A DNA stretch of 21,770 bases from Collinsella sp. (GTDB lineage Bacteria; Actinomycetota; Coriobacteriia; Coriobacteriales; Coriobacteriaceae), in assembly GCA_018378775.1 (NCBI GenBank), contig JAGZWV010000041.1, positions 1-21,770 of the forward strand, in the 5' to 3' direction. Shown here in pieces: positions 1 through 7,949 of this stretch. The stretch's first letter is position 1; every line of letters begins with the position of its first letter. The position numbers and the translations under genes are program-made. The notes beneath the pieces were generated by a model. That model saw nothing but the letters and a program-made list of their open reading frames with translations, was not told the origin of the DNA and made no database searches.

Positions 1-15
1 ATCGGCCGGAGGGGT

Positions 16-95
16 GGCTTTGTAAAGCCGTTTGTCTCCACCCGCGTAGCGGGTGGTTTAAAGCTGGCCGCTGCGCGGCCAGCAGACTAAAGTCT
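16..95. repeat. Cluster of three or four adjacent hairpins (REP-like or IS-end-like)
   Basis: Several palindromes sit side by side: a 6-bp stem at 16-21/24-29, an 8-bp stem at 38-45/49-56 (CCACCCGC, loop GTA), a 9-bp stem at 63-71/75-83 (GCTGGCCGC, loop TGC) and a 5-bp stem at 84-88/91-95. No convincing reading frame covers them. The compact GC-rich stems with three-base loops resemble REP sequences or the subterminal hairpins of IS200/IS605-type elements, but no transposase is present. A structured RNA from a gene beyond the left edge is an alternative. Confidence 0.4.
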
Positions 96-100
96 TGAAC

Positions 101-130
101 AAAAAAGGTCAGGCACTAAGTGCCTGACCT
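101..130 (-). terminator. Rho-independent terminator of the tRNA-Pro transcript
   Basis: A perfect 11-bp inverted repeat (106-116 with 120-130, loop of 3) is followed on the minus strand by six T residues (A run at 101-106). It lies 9 nt downstream of the tRNA-Pro 3' end, so it most likely ends that transcript. Confidence 0.85.
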
Positions 131-139
131 TCAAACTTC

Positions 140-216
<77 letters not shown>

Positions 217-258
217 AAGCTTTTGTTTGTTGCTCTGCTCTCGCTCGCAACAGGGAGT

Positions 259-288
259 ATATTAACCCGAAACTTTGTCCTTGTGCAA
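259..288 (-). promoter_or_regulatory. Candidate sigma-70 promoter for tRNA-Pro
   Basis: On the minus strand a TTGCAC -35 box (283-288) and a TAATAT -10 box (259-264) are separated by 18 nt. They lie about 40 nt ahead of the tRNA-Pro 5' end. The short stretch between coaBC and the tRNA is much more AT-rich than its surroundings, which supports a promoter. This is a consensus match only. Confidence 0.5.
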
Positions 289-296
289 GAACTTTT

Positions 297-1514
297 TTAA
301 ATATTTTGAAGCAAGTCCAAAATTGTATCTGCAAGCTGGGGTTTTGTTAGCACAGGAAGTTCCTGCGTCCCTGCTGCGCTTACAATCCAGGCCTTATTGG
401 TATCAGTTCCAAAGCCCGAATCGGCGCGCGAGACATCGTTGGCGATAATCGCATCGCAGCCCTTGCGGGCCAATTTACGCTCAGCGTACTCCACGACGTT
501 ATCGGTCTCGGCTGCAAAGCCAATCACACGGCGCTCACCCTTCTGGCGCGAGAGCTCGGCCAAAATATCAACGGTCTCGACGAGCTCGATACGATCCAAG
601 CGCTCATTGGCCTTTTTGAGCTTGTGGCGCGCAGGGGCCGCGGGGGTGTAGTCGGCGACAGCGGCCGCGCAAATGGCCGCATTGGCCGTCTGGAAGGCGT
701 TCAACGCCGCCTGCAGCATCTCTGCGGCGGTCTGCACGCGCACGCACTCTACACCTCGGGGAACATCGAGCGATGTCGACCCCAGCACAAGCGTGACCGC
801 AGCACCGCGGCGAGCGGCCTCCCCCGCCAGGGCGATGCCCATCTTGCCCGACGACCGGTTGCCGATGAAGCGCACAGGGTCGATTGGTTCGTGCGTGGGG
901 CCGGCGGTAATCACGATGCGCTTGCCCGCCAGGTCCTGCGGCACGGGATTGAGCACCTCGCAGATGGCTTCGACAATGTCCTCGGGCTCGCTCATGCGTC
1001 CCGTGTCCACGTCGCCGCAGGCAAGGTAGCCGTTACCGGGTCCCACCACATGGACGCCACGGTCGCGCAATGTGGCCATATTGGCCTGCGTCGCCGGCGC
1101 CTTCCACATGCCGTTGTTCATAGCGGGTGCGATCACGATGGGTCGCGGCGTGGCAAGCAGCGTGGTGGAGATGAGGTCATCGGCGATTCCGTTGGCCATC
1201 TTGGCGATGATATTGGCCGTCGCGGGCGCCACGATCACAAGATCGGGCTCCTGTGCCAGCGAAATATGGTGGATGGGGTCGGAGGGATCGTCGAATAGGC
1301 CCACGGCAACGGGCTCGTTGGTGAGCGCGCGGAAAGTGAGCGGCCCCACAAACTCGGTGGCATGCTCGCTCATAACGACCTTGACGCGTGCGCCGCGCTT
1401 TTGCAGCAGGCGCACGATATTGCACGACTTATAGGCGGCGATCCCGCCGGTAATGCCCAGCAGGATCGTTTTTCCCTCAAGTTGCATTGAATTGTTGGAT
1501 GCCGCCGTCATCAT
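297..1514 (-). CDS. coaBC: Bifunctional phosphopantothenoylcysteine decarboxylase / phosphopantothenate-cysteine ligase
   Basis: Cytosolic coenzyme A synthesis enzyme: the ligase half joins 4'-phosphopantothenate to cysteine and the flavin-dependent half decarboxylates the product to 4'-phosphopantetheine. The N-terminal CoaC domain (about 15-190) shows GITGGIAAYK (flavin site), the catalytic-type histidine in HISL (H83), the substrate motif PAMNNGMW (130-137) and the active-site cysteine in GYLACGD (C166). The CoaB domain (about 196-405) has VITAGPTHEPID, NRSSGKMG, AAVADY and the KLKK motif (298-301). At 405 residues it has the usual full length. The start abuts the stop of the zinc-ribbon gene and has AGGAAG just upstream; a second in-frame ATG follows immediately. 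Last gene of the long minus-strand array. Confidence 0.95.
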   Translation of the reverse strand: MMTAASNNSMQLEGKTILLGITGGIAAYKSCNIVRLLQKRGARVKVVMSEHATEFVGPLTFRALTNEPVAVGLFDDPSDPIHHISLAQEPDLVIVAPATANIIAKMANGIADDLISTTLLATPRPIVIAPAMNNGMWKAPATQANMATLRDRGVHVVGPGNGYLACGDVDTGRMSEPEDIVEAICEVLNPVPQDLAGKRIVITAGPTHEPIDPVRFIGNRSSGKMGIALAGEAARRGAAVTLVLGSTSLDVPRGVECVRVQTAAEMLQAALNAFQTANAAICAAAVADYTPAAPARHKLKKANERLDRIELVETVDILAELSRQKGERRVIGFAAETDNVVEYAERKLARKGCDAIIANDVSRADSGFGTDTNKAWIVSAAGTQELPVLTKPQLADTILDLLQNI

Positions 1515-2234
1515 TTAAGCTTCCTTGCTGGGAAGCACCAGCAGACGGTGGCAATACGGGCAGTGGGCGATCTCGCTACCGTCGTGGTTGAGGTCGCTCA
1601 TGGACGATGCCTGCAGCGCGGTGTGGCAGATGGTGGGAATGTTGCCCTGGATGGTCTCGACGGCCAGGCCGCGGAACTGCTTGAGCAGACGCTCGTAGTC
1701 GGTGAGCACGTCGGTCGGCAGCGTGGCAGCCAGCGCGGTGCGCTCCTTGGTGGCGGCGTCAATCTGGGCCTGGAGGTCGGCGGCCTTGGCGCGGGCGGCC
1801 TTGGTATCGGCCTTCACGCCCTCTTCGAATTTGGCGATGATGGCCTGCGCGCGAGCCTCGCGGTCGAGCGCCTCCTTATGGGCGACAACGACATCCTTGC
1901 GGGTGTGCTCGATCTTGTCCAGACGCTTGGCCAAGGTGGCGAGCTCGTTCTCCAGGTCCTGAACCTCGCGGTAGTCAGAGCCGTCAACGTGGCGCTTCTT
2001 GGCGGCCTCGATGGCGTTATTGGTCTGAATCTCGGTGGTGTTGAGGTCGTCGAGCTCAATGTCCAGATCCTTGCGCTGGGCGTAGAGCTTGGTCATCTCG
2101 GACTTGAGCTTCACATAGGTCTTGCGCTTGGAAGCGAGCTCCTTGAGCTCCGGCATATTGGCAAGTTCGCTCTTGTTGCGGGCGAGCTCCAAATCGATCT
2201 GTTGCAGCTTGAGTAGCGTAGCGCCGGCGCTCAT
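1515..2234 (-). CDS. Coiled-coil protein with C-terminal zinc-ribbon-like end (COG1579 type)
   Basis: 239 residues. Residues about 8-180 are long charged coiled coil, and the C-terminus carries CPYCHRLL, typical of the C4-type zinc-ribbon family (COG1579), whose exact function is not established. Family members usually have two CxxC knuckles; here the first knuckle is reduced to a single Cys followed by His (TICHTAL), so the site would be C-H/C-C if it binds metal. The start at 2234 is chosen because AGGAGAG lies 7 nt ahead and the ATGA overlaps the Nif3 stop; an upstream ATG would run deep into that gene. COG1579 and Nif3-family genes are commonly neighbours, which fits the order here. Confidence 0.8.
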   Translation of the reverse strand: MSAGATLLKLQQIDLELARNKSELANMPELKELASKRKTYVKLKSEMTKLYAQRKDLDIELDDLNTTEIQTNNAIEAAKKRHVDGSDYREVQDLENELATLAKRLDKIEHTRKDVVVAHKEALDREARAQAIIAKFEEGVKADTKAARAKAADLQAQIDAATKERTALAATLPTDVLTDYERLLKQFRGLAVETIQGNIPTICHTALQASSMSDLNHDGSEIAHCPYCHRLLVLPSKEA

Positions 2235-3040
2235 AAGTTCTCTCCTTTTGTCACAGTCCACCATTGGCAAGGGTTCAGTATTTTAATCGCATGACGGGGG
2301 TCGACCCCGGCGTCAGCTGCAGAGTTCATCAAGATATCCACGAACGGCTCCTCGGAGCGGTCGTGGCCGAGCAAAATCACCGGCAGACCGCGCAAGGCTA
2401 GGTCTTGCGCCACGTGGTAGCCCGCCTCGCCCGTCACGATGACATCCGCACCGGCGGCGATGGCAAGCTCACCAAAGTCGCCGAGGGACCCGCCCAAAAT
2501 GGCGACGGTGCGGCACGGGTGATCGGCCTCGCCCCACACGCGTGGATCGCTCCCAAATGCCGTGGCGGCGCGAGTGGCAAGGTCGCGCAGGCTGCAAGGG
2601 TCGTTGAGCGTTGCAAGCGCGCCCAGGCCGGTCGCTTCGGGGTCGTTCACGTGCTCCAGTGAGCTTGCGGGCGCGGCGTCCAACAGATTACTTAGACAGA
2701 TACGTGCCTCATGCGAGCGGTCCAGGTTGGTGTGGAGCGAGATGATGCTCACCCCACAACGGGCCGCCTCGTAGAGCGCCGCACTGCACTGGGGACGCGT
2801 CGCGCTGGGCGGGCAAAATGCCTCGGGTGCCTTGATGTAGACGGGATGATGCGTGAGCAACACATTGGCTCCGGCTTCCAAGGCGCGCTGCACGTTGTTC
2901 CTGGTGGCATCGAGCGCGCAGGCAACGCCGCGGATCTCGTCATTGGGGTCGCCAACGGATAAGCCTACGTGGTCCCAGGGTTCGGCGTCCGTCTTAGGAT
3001 AGCGTGCAAGCAGGGCCCGCTCGAGTTCGGCGACGATCAT
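2231..3040 (-). CDS. Nif3-like dinuclear metal-centre protein (YbgI/YqfO family)
   Basis: 269 residues, the usual size for the single-domain Nif3 family, whose members form hexameric rings with a two-metal site. Visible family motifs are WDHVGLSVGDP near the N-terminus, the metal-site LLTHHPV, SLHTNLD, TGEAGYH and the C-terminal GHDRSEEPFV. The family is sometimes labelled GTP cyclohydrolase I type 2, but its cellular substrate is uncertain, so no specific reaction is claimed. It overlaps both neighbours by 4 nt (ATGA), meaning it is probably translated from the same message as the cysteine desulfurase upstream. The name Nif3 is historical and does not imply nitrogen fixation. Confidence 0.88.
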   Translation of the reverse strand: MIVAELERALLARYPKTDAEPWDHVGLSVGDPNDEIRGVACALDATRNNVQRALEAGANVLLTHHPVYIKAPEAFCPPSATRPQCSAALYEAARCGVSIISLHTNLDRSHEARICLSNLLDAAPASSLEHVNDPEATGLGALATLNDPCSLRDLATRAATAFGSDPRVWGEADHPCRTVAILGGSLGDFGELAIAAGADVIVTGEAGYHVAQDLALRGLPVILLGHDRSEEPFVDILMNSAADAGVDPRHAIKILNPCQWWTVTKGENL

Positions 3041-4215
3041 GCGGCACCTACGATCGAGAGCAGCGTCTGGGCAAAGTCGTCCAGATCGGCCGGATTCACA
3101 CGGTCATCGAAGGAGATGCGCAATGCGCCCAACGCCTGCTCGCGACCGATGCCCATCGCGCTCAAAACATGGCTGGGGTCCATGCTGCCGCTCGAGCATG
3201 CTGAGCCTGCCGACACCTCAAAGCCGGCGGCGTCGAGCTTGATGATAAGCTCCTCGGAGTCCATGCCGTCAATGTAGATCGATACCATACCGGGCAGACG
3301 GTCGGCCTGCGTGTAGTCGCCCATGGTGGCGTGAATGCGCGGATGGGCCGTAAGCGTGGCGTAGAGCTTGTCGGAAAGGGTCTGCAGCTTCTCGCGCTCC
3401 TCGGCCACATAGGGTGCCAGCGTGCGGGCGGCAGCGGCAAAGGCCAGCTGCGTGCGCAGATCTTGCGTGCCGGCGCGACGTCCGGCTTCCTGTCCGCCGC
3501 CAAAGATGCGGGGGCGCAGCGGCGTGCGGGTCTTAACGTAAAGCGCGCCGGATGCCACGGGACCGCCAATTTTGTGGGCGGCGACGGACATGGCATCGAC
3601 GCCCAGCTCGGCGGCATCGAGCGGAATGTGCAGATAGCCCTGGATGGCATCGGTGTGGAACAGGGCGCCCACGGTATGCGCGGCCGCGGCAAGCTCGCGG
3701 ATGGGCTGCACCACGCCGGTCTCGTTGTTGGCGGCCATGATACTCACGAGTGCCACGTCGTCGCCGAGCAGCTCGATGAGCGCGGCAGGCTCGATGTAGC
3801 CAGCACGGCAGGGCTGCACCAGGTCGATGGTAAAGCCGGCGGCACGCAGCAGCGGTAGGTTGTCCAGGATCGAATCGTGCTCGATGGCAGATACGATCAC
3901 ACGGCTGCGCTTTCGGTCGCGCTGACGGGCGCCCTCGGCAAGACCGAGGAGCGCCAGCTGGTTGGCCTCGGTGCCGCCGTTGGTCAGAACAATCTCGGAC
4001 GGGCGTACGCGCGCGCTAAAGCTGCGGGCGATCTCGCGACGCGCCACTTCCAGGCGCGCAGCGGCCTTGCGGCCGAGCGAATGCAGCGAGTTGGGGTTGA
4101 CGCCGGCAAGCTCGCTGTCGTCGTACTCGCGCTGCGCAAGGAGCGCCTCGGCGCGCATGGGCGTCGAGGCGGCATAGTCAAGATTCACGGGTATGCGGTT
4201 TTGACCTGCGGTCAT
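3037..4215 (-). CDS. Cysteine desulfurase (IscS/NifS family, PLP-dependent)
   Basis: 392 residues. It would convert cysteine to alanine and pass the persulfide sulfur to Fe-S assembly or tRNA thiolation. The fold-type I aminotransferase motifs are in order: LDYAASTP at the N-terminus, TNGGTEANQLAL, EHDS (H113 stacks on PLP), NNETG, HTDAIQ (D189), the Schiff-base lysine in AAHKIGGP (K215), GGGQEAGRRAGT, and the catalytic cysteine in SAGSACSSG (C340). The flexible SxxC segment is the class I (IscS-like) type. No scaffold gene (IscU) or MnmA is adjacent, so the acceptor is unknown. It starts 6 nt after the rpe stop, and a GAGG about 10 nt upstream is a weak ribosome-binding site. Confidence 0.93.
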   Translation of the reverse strand: MTAGQNRIPVNLDYAASTPMRAEALLAQREYDDSELAGVNPNSLHSLGRKAAARLEVARREIARSFSARVRPSEIVLTNGGTEANQLALLGLAEGARQRDRKRSRVIVSAIEHDSILDNLPLLRAAGFTIDLVQPCRAGYIEPAALIELLGDDVALVSIMAANNETGVVQPIRELAAAAHTVGALFHTDAIQGYLHIPLDAAELGVDAMSVAAHKIGGPVASGALYVKTRTPLRPRIFGGGQEAGRRAGTQDLRTQLAFAAAARTLAPYVAEEREKLQTLSDKLYATLTAHPRIHATMGDYTQADRLPGMVSIYIDGMDSEELIIKLDAAGFEVSAGSACSSGSMDPSHVLSAMGIGREQALGALRISFDDRVNPADLDDFAQTLLSIVGAA

Positions 4216-4221
4216 AAGGGT

Positions 4222-4893
4222 TTATGCCTCCTGTGCGGCCTCGTTGCCCAGCTTCTGCAGCAGCGCAACCTCGGCAGCGGGATCTTCGGACTTAAATACG
4301 GCGGAGCCGGCTACGAGCACGTTGGCACCGGCCTTGACGACCTCGGCGATGTTCTTGGAAGAGATTCCGCCATCGACCTCGATCAGGGGCGACACGCCGT
4401 GGCGTTCGCACATGGCCTTGAGCTCGTGGAGCTTTGCGATGGTGCCCGGGATAAAGCTCTGGCCGCCAAAGCCAGGGTTCACGCTCATGAGCAGTACCAT
4501 GTCGACAACGTCGATGATGCTCTCGAGCACACAGACGGGCGTTGCGGGGTTGAGCACCACACCGGCCTTGACACCGCGCTGCTGCAGATGCGTGAGCGTG
4601 CGGTGCAGGTGCGTGGAGGCCTCGTAGTGCACGGTGATCATATCGGCACCGGCATCGGCATACCAATCGACCGTCTCGTCGGGGTTCGACACCATGAGGT
4701 GCGCGTCGACCGGTACATCGGTGGAGCGCTTGACGGCCTTGAGGATGTCGACGCCAAAGGTGAGGTTGCCGGTAAAGTGACCGTCCATCACGTCGAAGTG
4801 CACGTAGTCGGCACCGGCGATCTTGTCGAGCTCGCCCTTGAGGTTGGCCATATCGGCCGAAAGGACGGACGGAGCGATTTTAATGGAACCCAT
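4222..4893 (-). CDS. rpe: Ribulose-phosphate 3-epimerase
   Basis: Interconverts ribulose 5-phosphate and xylulose 5-phosphate in the pentose phosphate pathway. The 223-residue protein is a complete TIM barrel with SVLSADMANL at the N-terminus, the metal/catalytic segment HFDVMDGHF, DAHLMVSNP, MSVNPGFGGQSF and the second catalytic aspartate in EVDGGI. Length is normal for the family. AAAGG about 8 nt upstream supports the ATG at 4893. It sits 18 nt downstream of gpsA and 6 nt upstream of the cysteine desulfurase, in the middle of the operon-like array. Confidence 0.96.
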   Translation of the reverse strand: MGSIKIAPSVLSADMANLKGELDKIAGADYVHFDVMDGHFTGNLTFGVDILKAVKRSTDVPVDAHLMVSNPDETVDWYADAGADMITVHYEASTHLHRTLTHLQQRGVKAGVVLNPATPVCVLESIIDVVDMVLLMSVNPGFGGQSFIPGTIAKLHELKAMCERHGVSPLIEVDGGISSKNIAEVVKAGANVLVAGSAVFKSEDPAAEVALLQKLGNEAAQEA

Positions 4894-4911
4894 GGTAGTA
4901 GCCTTTCTGCA

Positions 4912-5919
4912 CTAGTCGGTGAGTCCGTAGAACTCTTGCGATGGGACGCGGTCGGTGAGAATTTCGAGCGCCCTATCCAAAGTAACACCGTTGTAGAGCG
5001 TTTGCTCCACGGCAAAGGTGAGCGGAATGTCTACGCCCAGTGAACGGGCGAGCTCGCTGACGCTGCGGGCCGCGACGGCGCCCTCGACCACCATATGCGT
5101 GCGCGCCTGGTACTCGTCGAGCGACACGCCGTGGGCAAACTCGTAGCCAAAGGTGCGGTTGCGCGAATGCTCCGAGGTGCAGGTGGCGATGAGGTCGCCC
5201 ATGCCGGCGAGTCCCATGCACGTTATGGCCTGGCCGCCGCGGGCGTGCACCAGTCGGCTGATCTCGGCCAGGCCGCGCGTCATGATAAGGGCGAGCGTGT
5301 TGTCGCCCGCGCCGGTACCGGCGGAGATGCCGCACACGATGGCGATGACGTTTTTCATGGCGCCGCAAACCTCGACGCCGGTCATGTCCTGCGACAGGTA
5401 GATGCGGAAGGCCGTGGATAGGAGCAGGTCCTTAAAGGTCTCCCCTACCTGCGGGTCTTTGCTGGCGATGACGGCGGCAGAAAGTCCGCCGCGGCAGATC
5501 TCCTCGGCATGGTTGGGGCCCGAGAGGGCCGCCACCCGTGCCTCGTTGCCAATCTCGCTGGCGATGACCTCGCTCATGAGCAGGCCAGACTCGGGCTCAA
5601 TGCCTTTGGTAAGACAGAGCACCGGGGTGTCGGCGGCGATGAAGGATGCTGCCTGATGACATACGCTGCGCAGGTGCGTTGAAGGCACGGCAAAGATGAT
5701 GGCCTCGGCGCCCTCGAGCGCCTGCGAAAAGTCCGTCGTGGCGACGACGTTGTCGGGCAGCTCATATCCCACCAGATACCGGGGATTGCGGTGCTCGCCA
5801 TTGATGCCGGCGGACGTCTGCTCGCTATGGGCCCACATGGTCACGCGCTCGGCTCGAGCGGCGGCAAGGCCGGCGACGGCGGTTCCCCAGGAACCGGAGC
5901 CAATCAGCGCAACATTCAT
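4912..5919 (-). CDS. gpsA: NAD(P)-dependent glycerol-3-phosphate dehydrogenase
   Basis: Reduces dihydroxyacetone phosphate to sn-glycerol 3-phosphate, the backbone for phospholipids. The 335-residue protein opens with the dinucleotide-binding GSGSWGTA (7-14), then CLTKGIEP (K105), LSGPNHAEE, the catalytic lysine in AMKNVIAI (K189), NTLALIMTRGLAE and GMGDLIATCTSEHSRNR, all diagnostic of GpsA. A strong AGGAGAG overlaps the plsY stop codon and lies close ahead of the ATG. It directly follows plsY, so the enzyme making glycerol 3-phosphate and the acyltransferase that consumes it are co-transcribed. Confidence 0.96.
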   Translation of the reverse strand: MNVALIGSGSWGTAVAGLAAARAERVTMWAHSEQTSAGINGEHRNPRYLVGYELPDNVVATTDFSQALEGAEAIIFAVPSTHLRSVCHQAASFIAADTPVLCLTKGIEPESGLLMSEVIASEIGNEARVAALSGPNHAEEICRGGLSAAVIASKDPQVGETFKDLLLSTAFRIYLSQDMTGVEVCGAMKNVIAIVCGISAGTGAGDNTLALIMTRGLAEISRLVHARGGQAITCMGLAGMGDLIATCTSEHSRNRTFGYEFAHGVSLDEYQARTHMVVEGAVAARSVSELARSLGVDIPLTFAVEQTLYNGVTLDRALEILTDRVPSQEFYGLTD

Positions 5920-5928
5920 GACTCTCTC

Positions 5929-6612
5929 CTACTTATCGTCGGGCTCGGTGACGCGCTTGGTAAACGAAAGCTTGGACTCCTTACCGGTCATGAGCTTTTT
6001 GATGTTCGCGCGATGGGCCCACACCACGGTGATGCCGATCATCGCCATGCAAAACTTAAGTCCCAGGCTGCCGTACGGAAAGACCGCGCAGACAGCGATG
6101 GGAAGACCGATGGCCGCGGCAAGCGAGCCCACCGACACAAACTTGGTGATGGCAACGGCCACGATAAACATGCCCAGCAGCGAAAGTCCGATGGGCCAGT
6201 ACCAGGCGAGGATGACGCCCAAGCCCACAGCAATACCCTTGCCGCCATGGAAGTTGAGGTAGGGTGAGAAGATGTGGCCCCACACCGCAGCCAGGCAAAT
6301 GACGCCGAGCATCCAGTCGCCGGGGGCTCCAGGCGCCATGATGCTCACGGGGAAGCCATAGCCCACACTCGCGATGAGCGGACGGGCGATAAGGACGCAG
6401 ATGGCGCCCTTAAGGCAGTCGAGCAGCAGCGTGAGCGCGGCCACCTTGGGGCCGGCCACGCGCAGGGCGTTGGTGGTGCCGATGTTGCCAGAGCCCGCCT
6501 TGCGAATGTCCGTGTGGTTGAACACGCGGCCCAGGATCAAGCCAAACGGAATCGCTCCGATAAAGAACGAGACCACGGCGCAGATGGCGGTCAGCAGAAT
6601 CGGATTATGCAT
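5929..6612 (-). CDS. plsY: Acyl-phosphate:glycerol-3-phosphate acyltransferase (membrane)
   Basis: Transfers the acyl group from acyl-phosphate to glycerol 3-phosphate, the first acylation in phospholipid synthesis, at the cytoplasmic membrane. The 227-residue protein has at least five hydrophobic segments and the PlsY motifs: IPFGLILGR near residue 20, GSGNIGTTNALR (phosphate loop), the acyl-phosphate site region GHIFSPYLNFHGGKG, and HRANIKKLMTGKESK near the C-terminus. Length is slightly above the roughly 200 residues usual for the family, with a short charged tail. Its start overlaps the der stop by 8 nt. Confidence 0.95.
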   Translation of the reverse strand: MHNPILLTAICAVVSFFIGAIPFGLILGRVFNHTDIRKAGSGNIGTTNALRVAGPKVAALTLLLDCLKGAICVLIARPLIASVGYGFPVSIMAPGAPGDWMLGVICLAAVWGHIFSPYLNFHGGKGIAVGLGVILAWYWPIGLSLLGMFIVAVAITKFVSVGSLAAAIGLPIAVCAVFPYGSLGLKFCMAMIGITVVWAHRANIKKLMTGKESKLSFTKRVTEPDDK

Positions 6613-7939
6613 CCTTTTGCTCCTTCTTCCTAAAGAAGAGTCGAATGGGCGTGCCGGAAAAATCGAAGGTCGAGCGCATACGATTCTCCACGTAGCGCTG
6701 GTAGGTGTCGTTGACCAGGTCGCTGTGGTTGACGAAGAACGTGAACGTCGGCGGGTTGACGCCCGTCTGGGTCACGTAGTGCATGCGCAGGCGGCGCTTG
6801 CCGTCCACCACGGTGTGGCCGAACTCGCGCAGGTCGGTGAGGAAGGTGTTGAGGCGCGAGGTGGTGATCTTTTGCGAGCGCGTCTTCTCGGCAGCGTCGA
6901 CCATCGCCCAGATCTTCTCCACGCTGCGGCCGGTCAGGGCCGAGATGCGCAGGTACTGGGCCCAGGGAGCCATAACGCCCAGACGGCGGTCGACGGTCTC
7001 CATGCAGGCCTCGCGCTTGCGGTCGTCGTCGAGCAGGTCCCACTTGTTGAGCAGCACGACGATGGCGCAGCCGCGCTCGATGGCCAAGCCCATGACCTTC
7101 TGGTCCTGCTCGGTAACGCCCACGGAGGCGTCGACGACGAGCAGTGCCACGTCGGCGCGATCGATGGCACGCAGGCCGCGGACCATGGAGTAGTACTCGA
7201 TGTTCTCGTACACAGTGCTTTTCTTGCGGATGCCCGCGGTGTCGACCATGCGGTAGTGCTTGCCGTTGCGCTCGACGACCGTGTCGATGGCGTCGCGCGT
7301 GGTGCCGGCAATGTTGGACACGATGGAGCGGTCGGCGCCCAGGATGCGGTTGAACAGCGAGGACTTACCGGCGTTAGGGCGGCCGATGATGGCGACGTTC
7401 AGCGCGTCGGGGAACTCATCGGCGACCTCGTCCTCTTCCTCCGGAAGCAGGGCCACGATATCGTCGAGCAGGTCGCCCGTGCCATGTCCGTGCAGGGCCG
7501 ACAGCGGCGTGGGCTCACCGATGCCAAGTGAATAGAACTCCCAGATGTTGTCATTCTCGCGATCGGGGTTGTCGAGCTTGTTCACCAGCAGAAAGACCGG
7601 CTTGTCGCAGCGCTTGAGCATGCGGGCGACCGACTCGTCCTCCTCGGTGACGCCGGTGCGGCCGTCGACCACAAACAGGATGACGGCGGCTTCCTCGGCG
7701 GCGGCGAGGGCCTGGTCGCGGATGGACGTGGCAAAGACGTCATCGCTCTTGAGCGGTTCGATGCCGCCCGTGTCGACGATGGTGAACTCGCGGCCGTTCC
7801 AATCGGCCGTGTGATACGAGCGGTCGCGCGTGACGCCGCGGGACTCGTGGACGATGGCGTCCGAGGTCTGGGCCAGGCGGTTAACGAGCGTGGACTTGCC
7901 CACGTTGGGGCGTCCGACGACGGCGACGATAGGTTTCAT
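6605..7939 (-). CDS. der: Ribosome-assembly GTPase Der (EngA), tandem GTPase domains
   Basis: Essential GTPase in 50S subunit maturation. The 444-residue protein has two G domains in tandem: domain 1 with GRPNVGKST (9-17), DTGGI and NKLD (120-123); domain 2 with GRPNAGKSS, DTAGI and NKWD (298-301). A KH-like C-terminal domain follows from about 350. The start at 7939 is preferred over an ATG 171 nt upstream because AAAGGAGAG lies immediately upstream and the protein then begins directly with the beta-1/P-loop segment; the longer form would add 57 unrelated residues over the DUF512 gene. It starts 10 nt after the DUF512 stop. Confidence 0.96.
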   Translation of the reverse strand: MKPIVAVVGRPNVGKSTLVNRLAQTSDAIVHESRGVTRDRSYHTADWNGREFTIVDTGGIEPLKSDDVFATSIRDQALAAAEEAAVILFVVDGRTGVTEEDESVARMLKRCDKPVFLLVNKLDNPDRENDNIWEFYSLGIGEPTPLSALHGHGTGDLLDDIVALLPEEEDEVADEFPDALNVAIIGRPNAGKSSLFNRILGADRSIVSNIAGTTRDAIDTVVERNGKHYRMVDTAGIRKKSTVYENIEYYSMVRGLRAIDRADVALLVVDASVGVTEQDQKVMGLAIERGCAIVVLLNKWDLLDDDRKREACMETVDRRLGVMAPWAQYLRISALTGRSVEKIWAMVDAAEKTRSQKITTSRLNTFLTDLREFGHTVVDGKRRLRMHYVTQTGVNPPTFTFFVNHSDLVNDTYQRYVENRMRSTFDFSGTPIRLFFRKKEQKDA

Positions 7940-7949
7940 CTGCTCTCCT

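Noticed and set aside
2231..4215. Nif3 and NifS-like genes as evidence of nitrogen fixation
   Set aside because: Both families are near-universal and historically misnamed; no nitrogenase gene is present.
3877..5043. Long plus-strand open frame of 388 codons opposite the cysteine desulfurase, rpe and gpsA genes
   Set aside because: It is antisense to three genes with clear family motifs, has no recognisable domain, and long antisense frames are expected in GC-rich DNA with strong third-position bias.
6374..7531. Plus-strand open frame of 385 codons opposite plsY and der
   Set aside because: Same reason: a mirror of well-supported minus-strand genes, with low-complexity H/V/G-rich translation.
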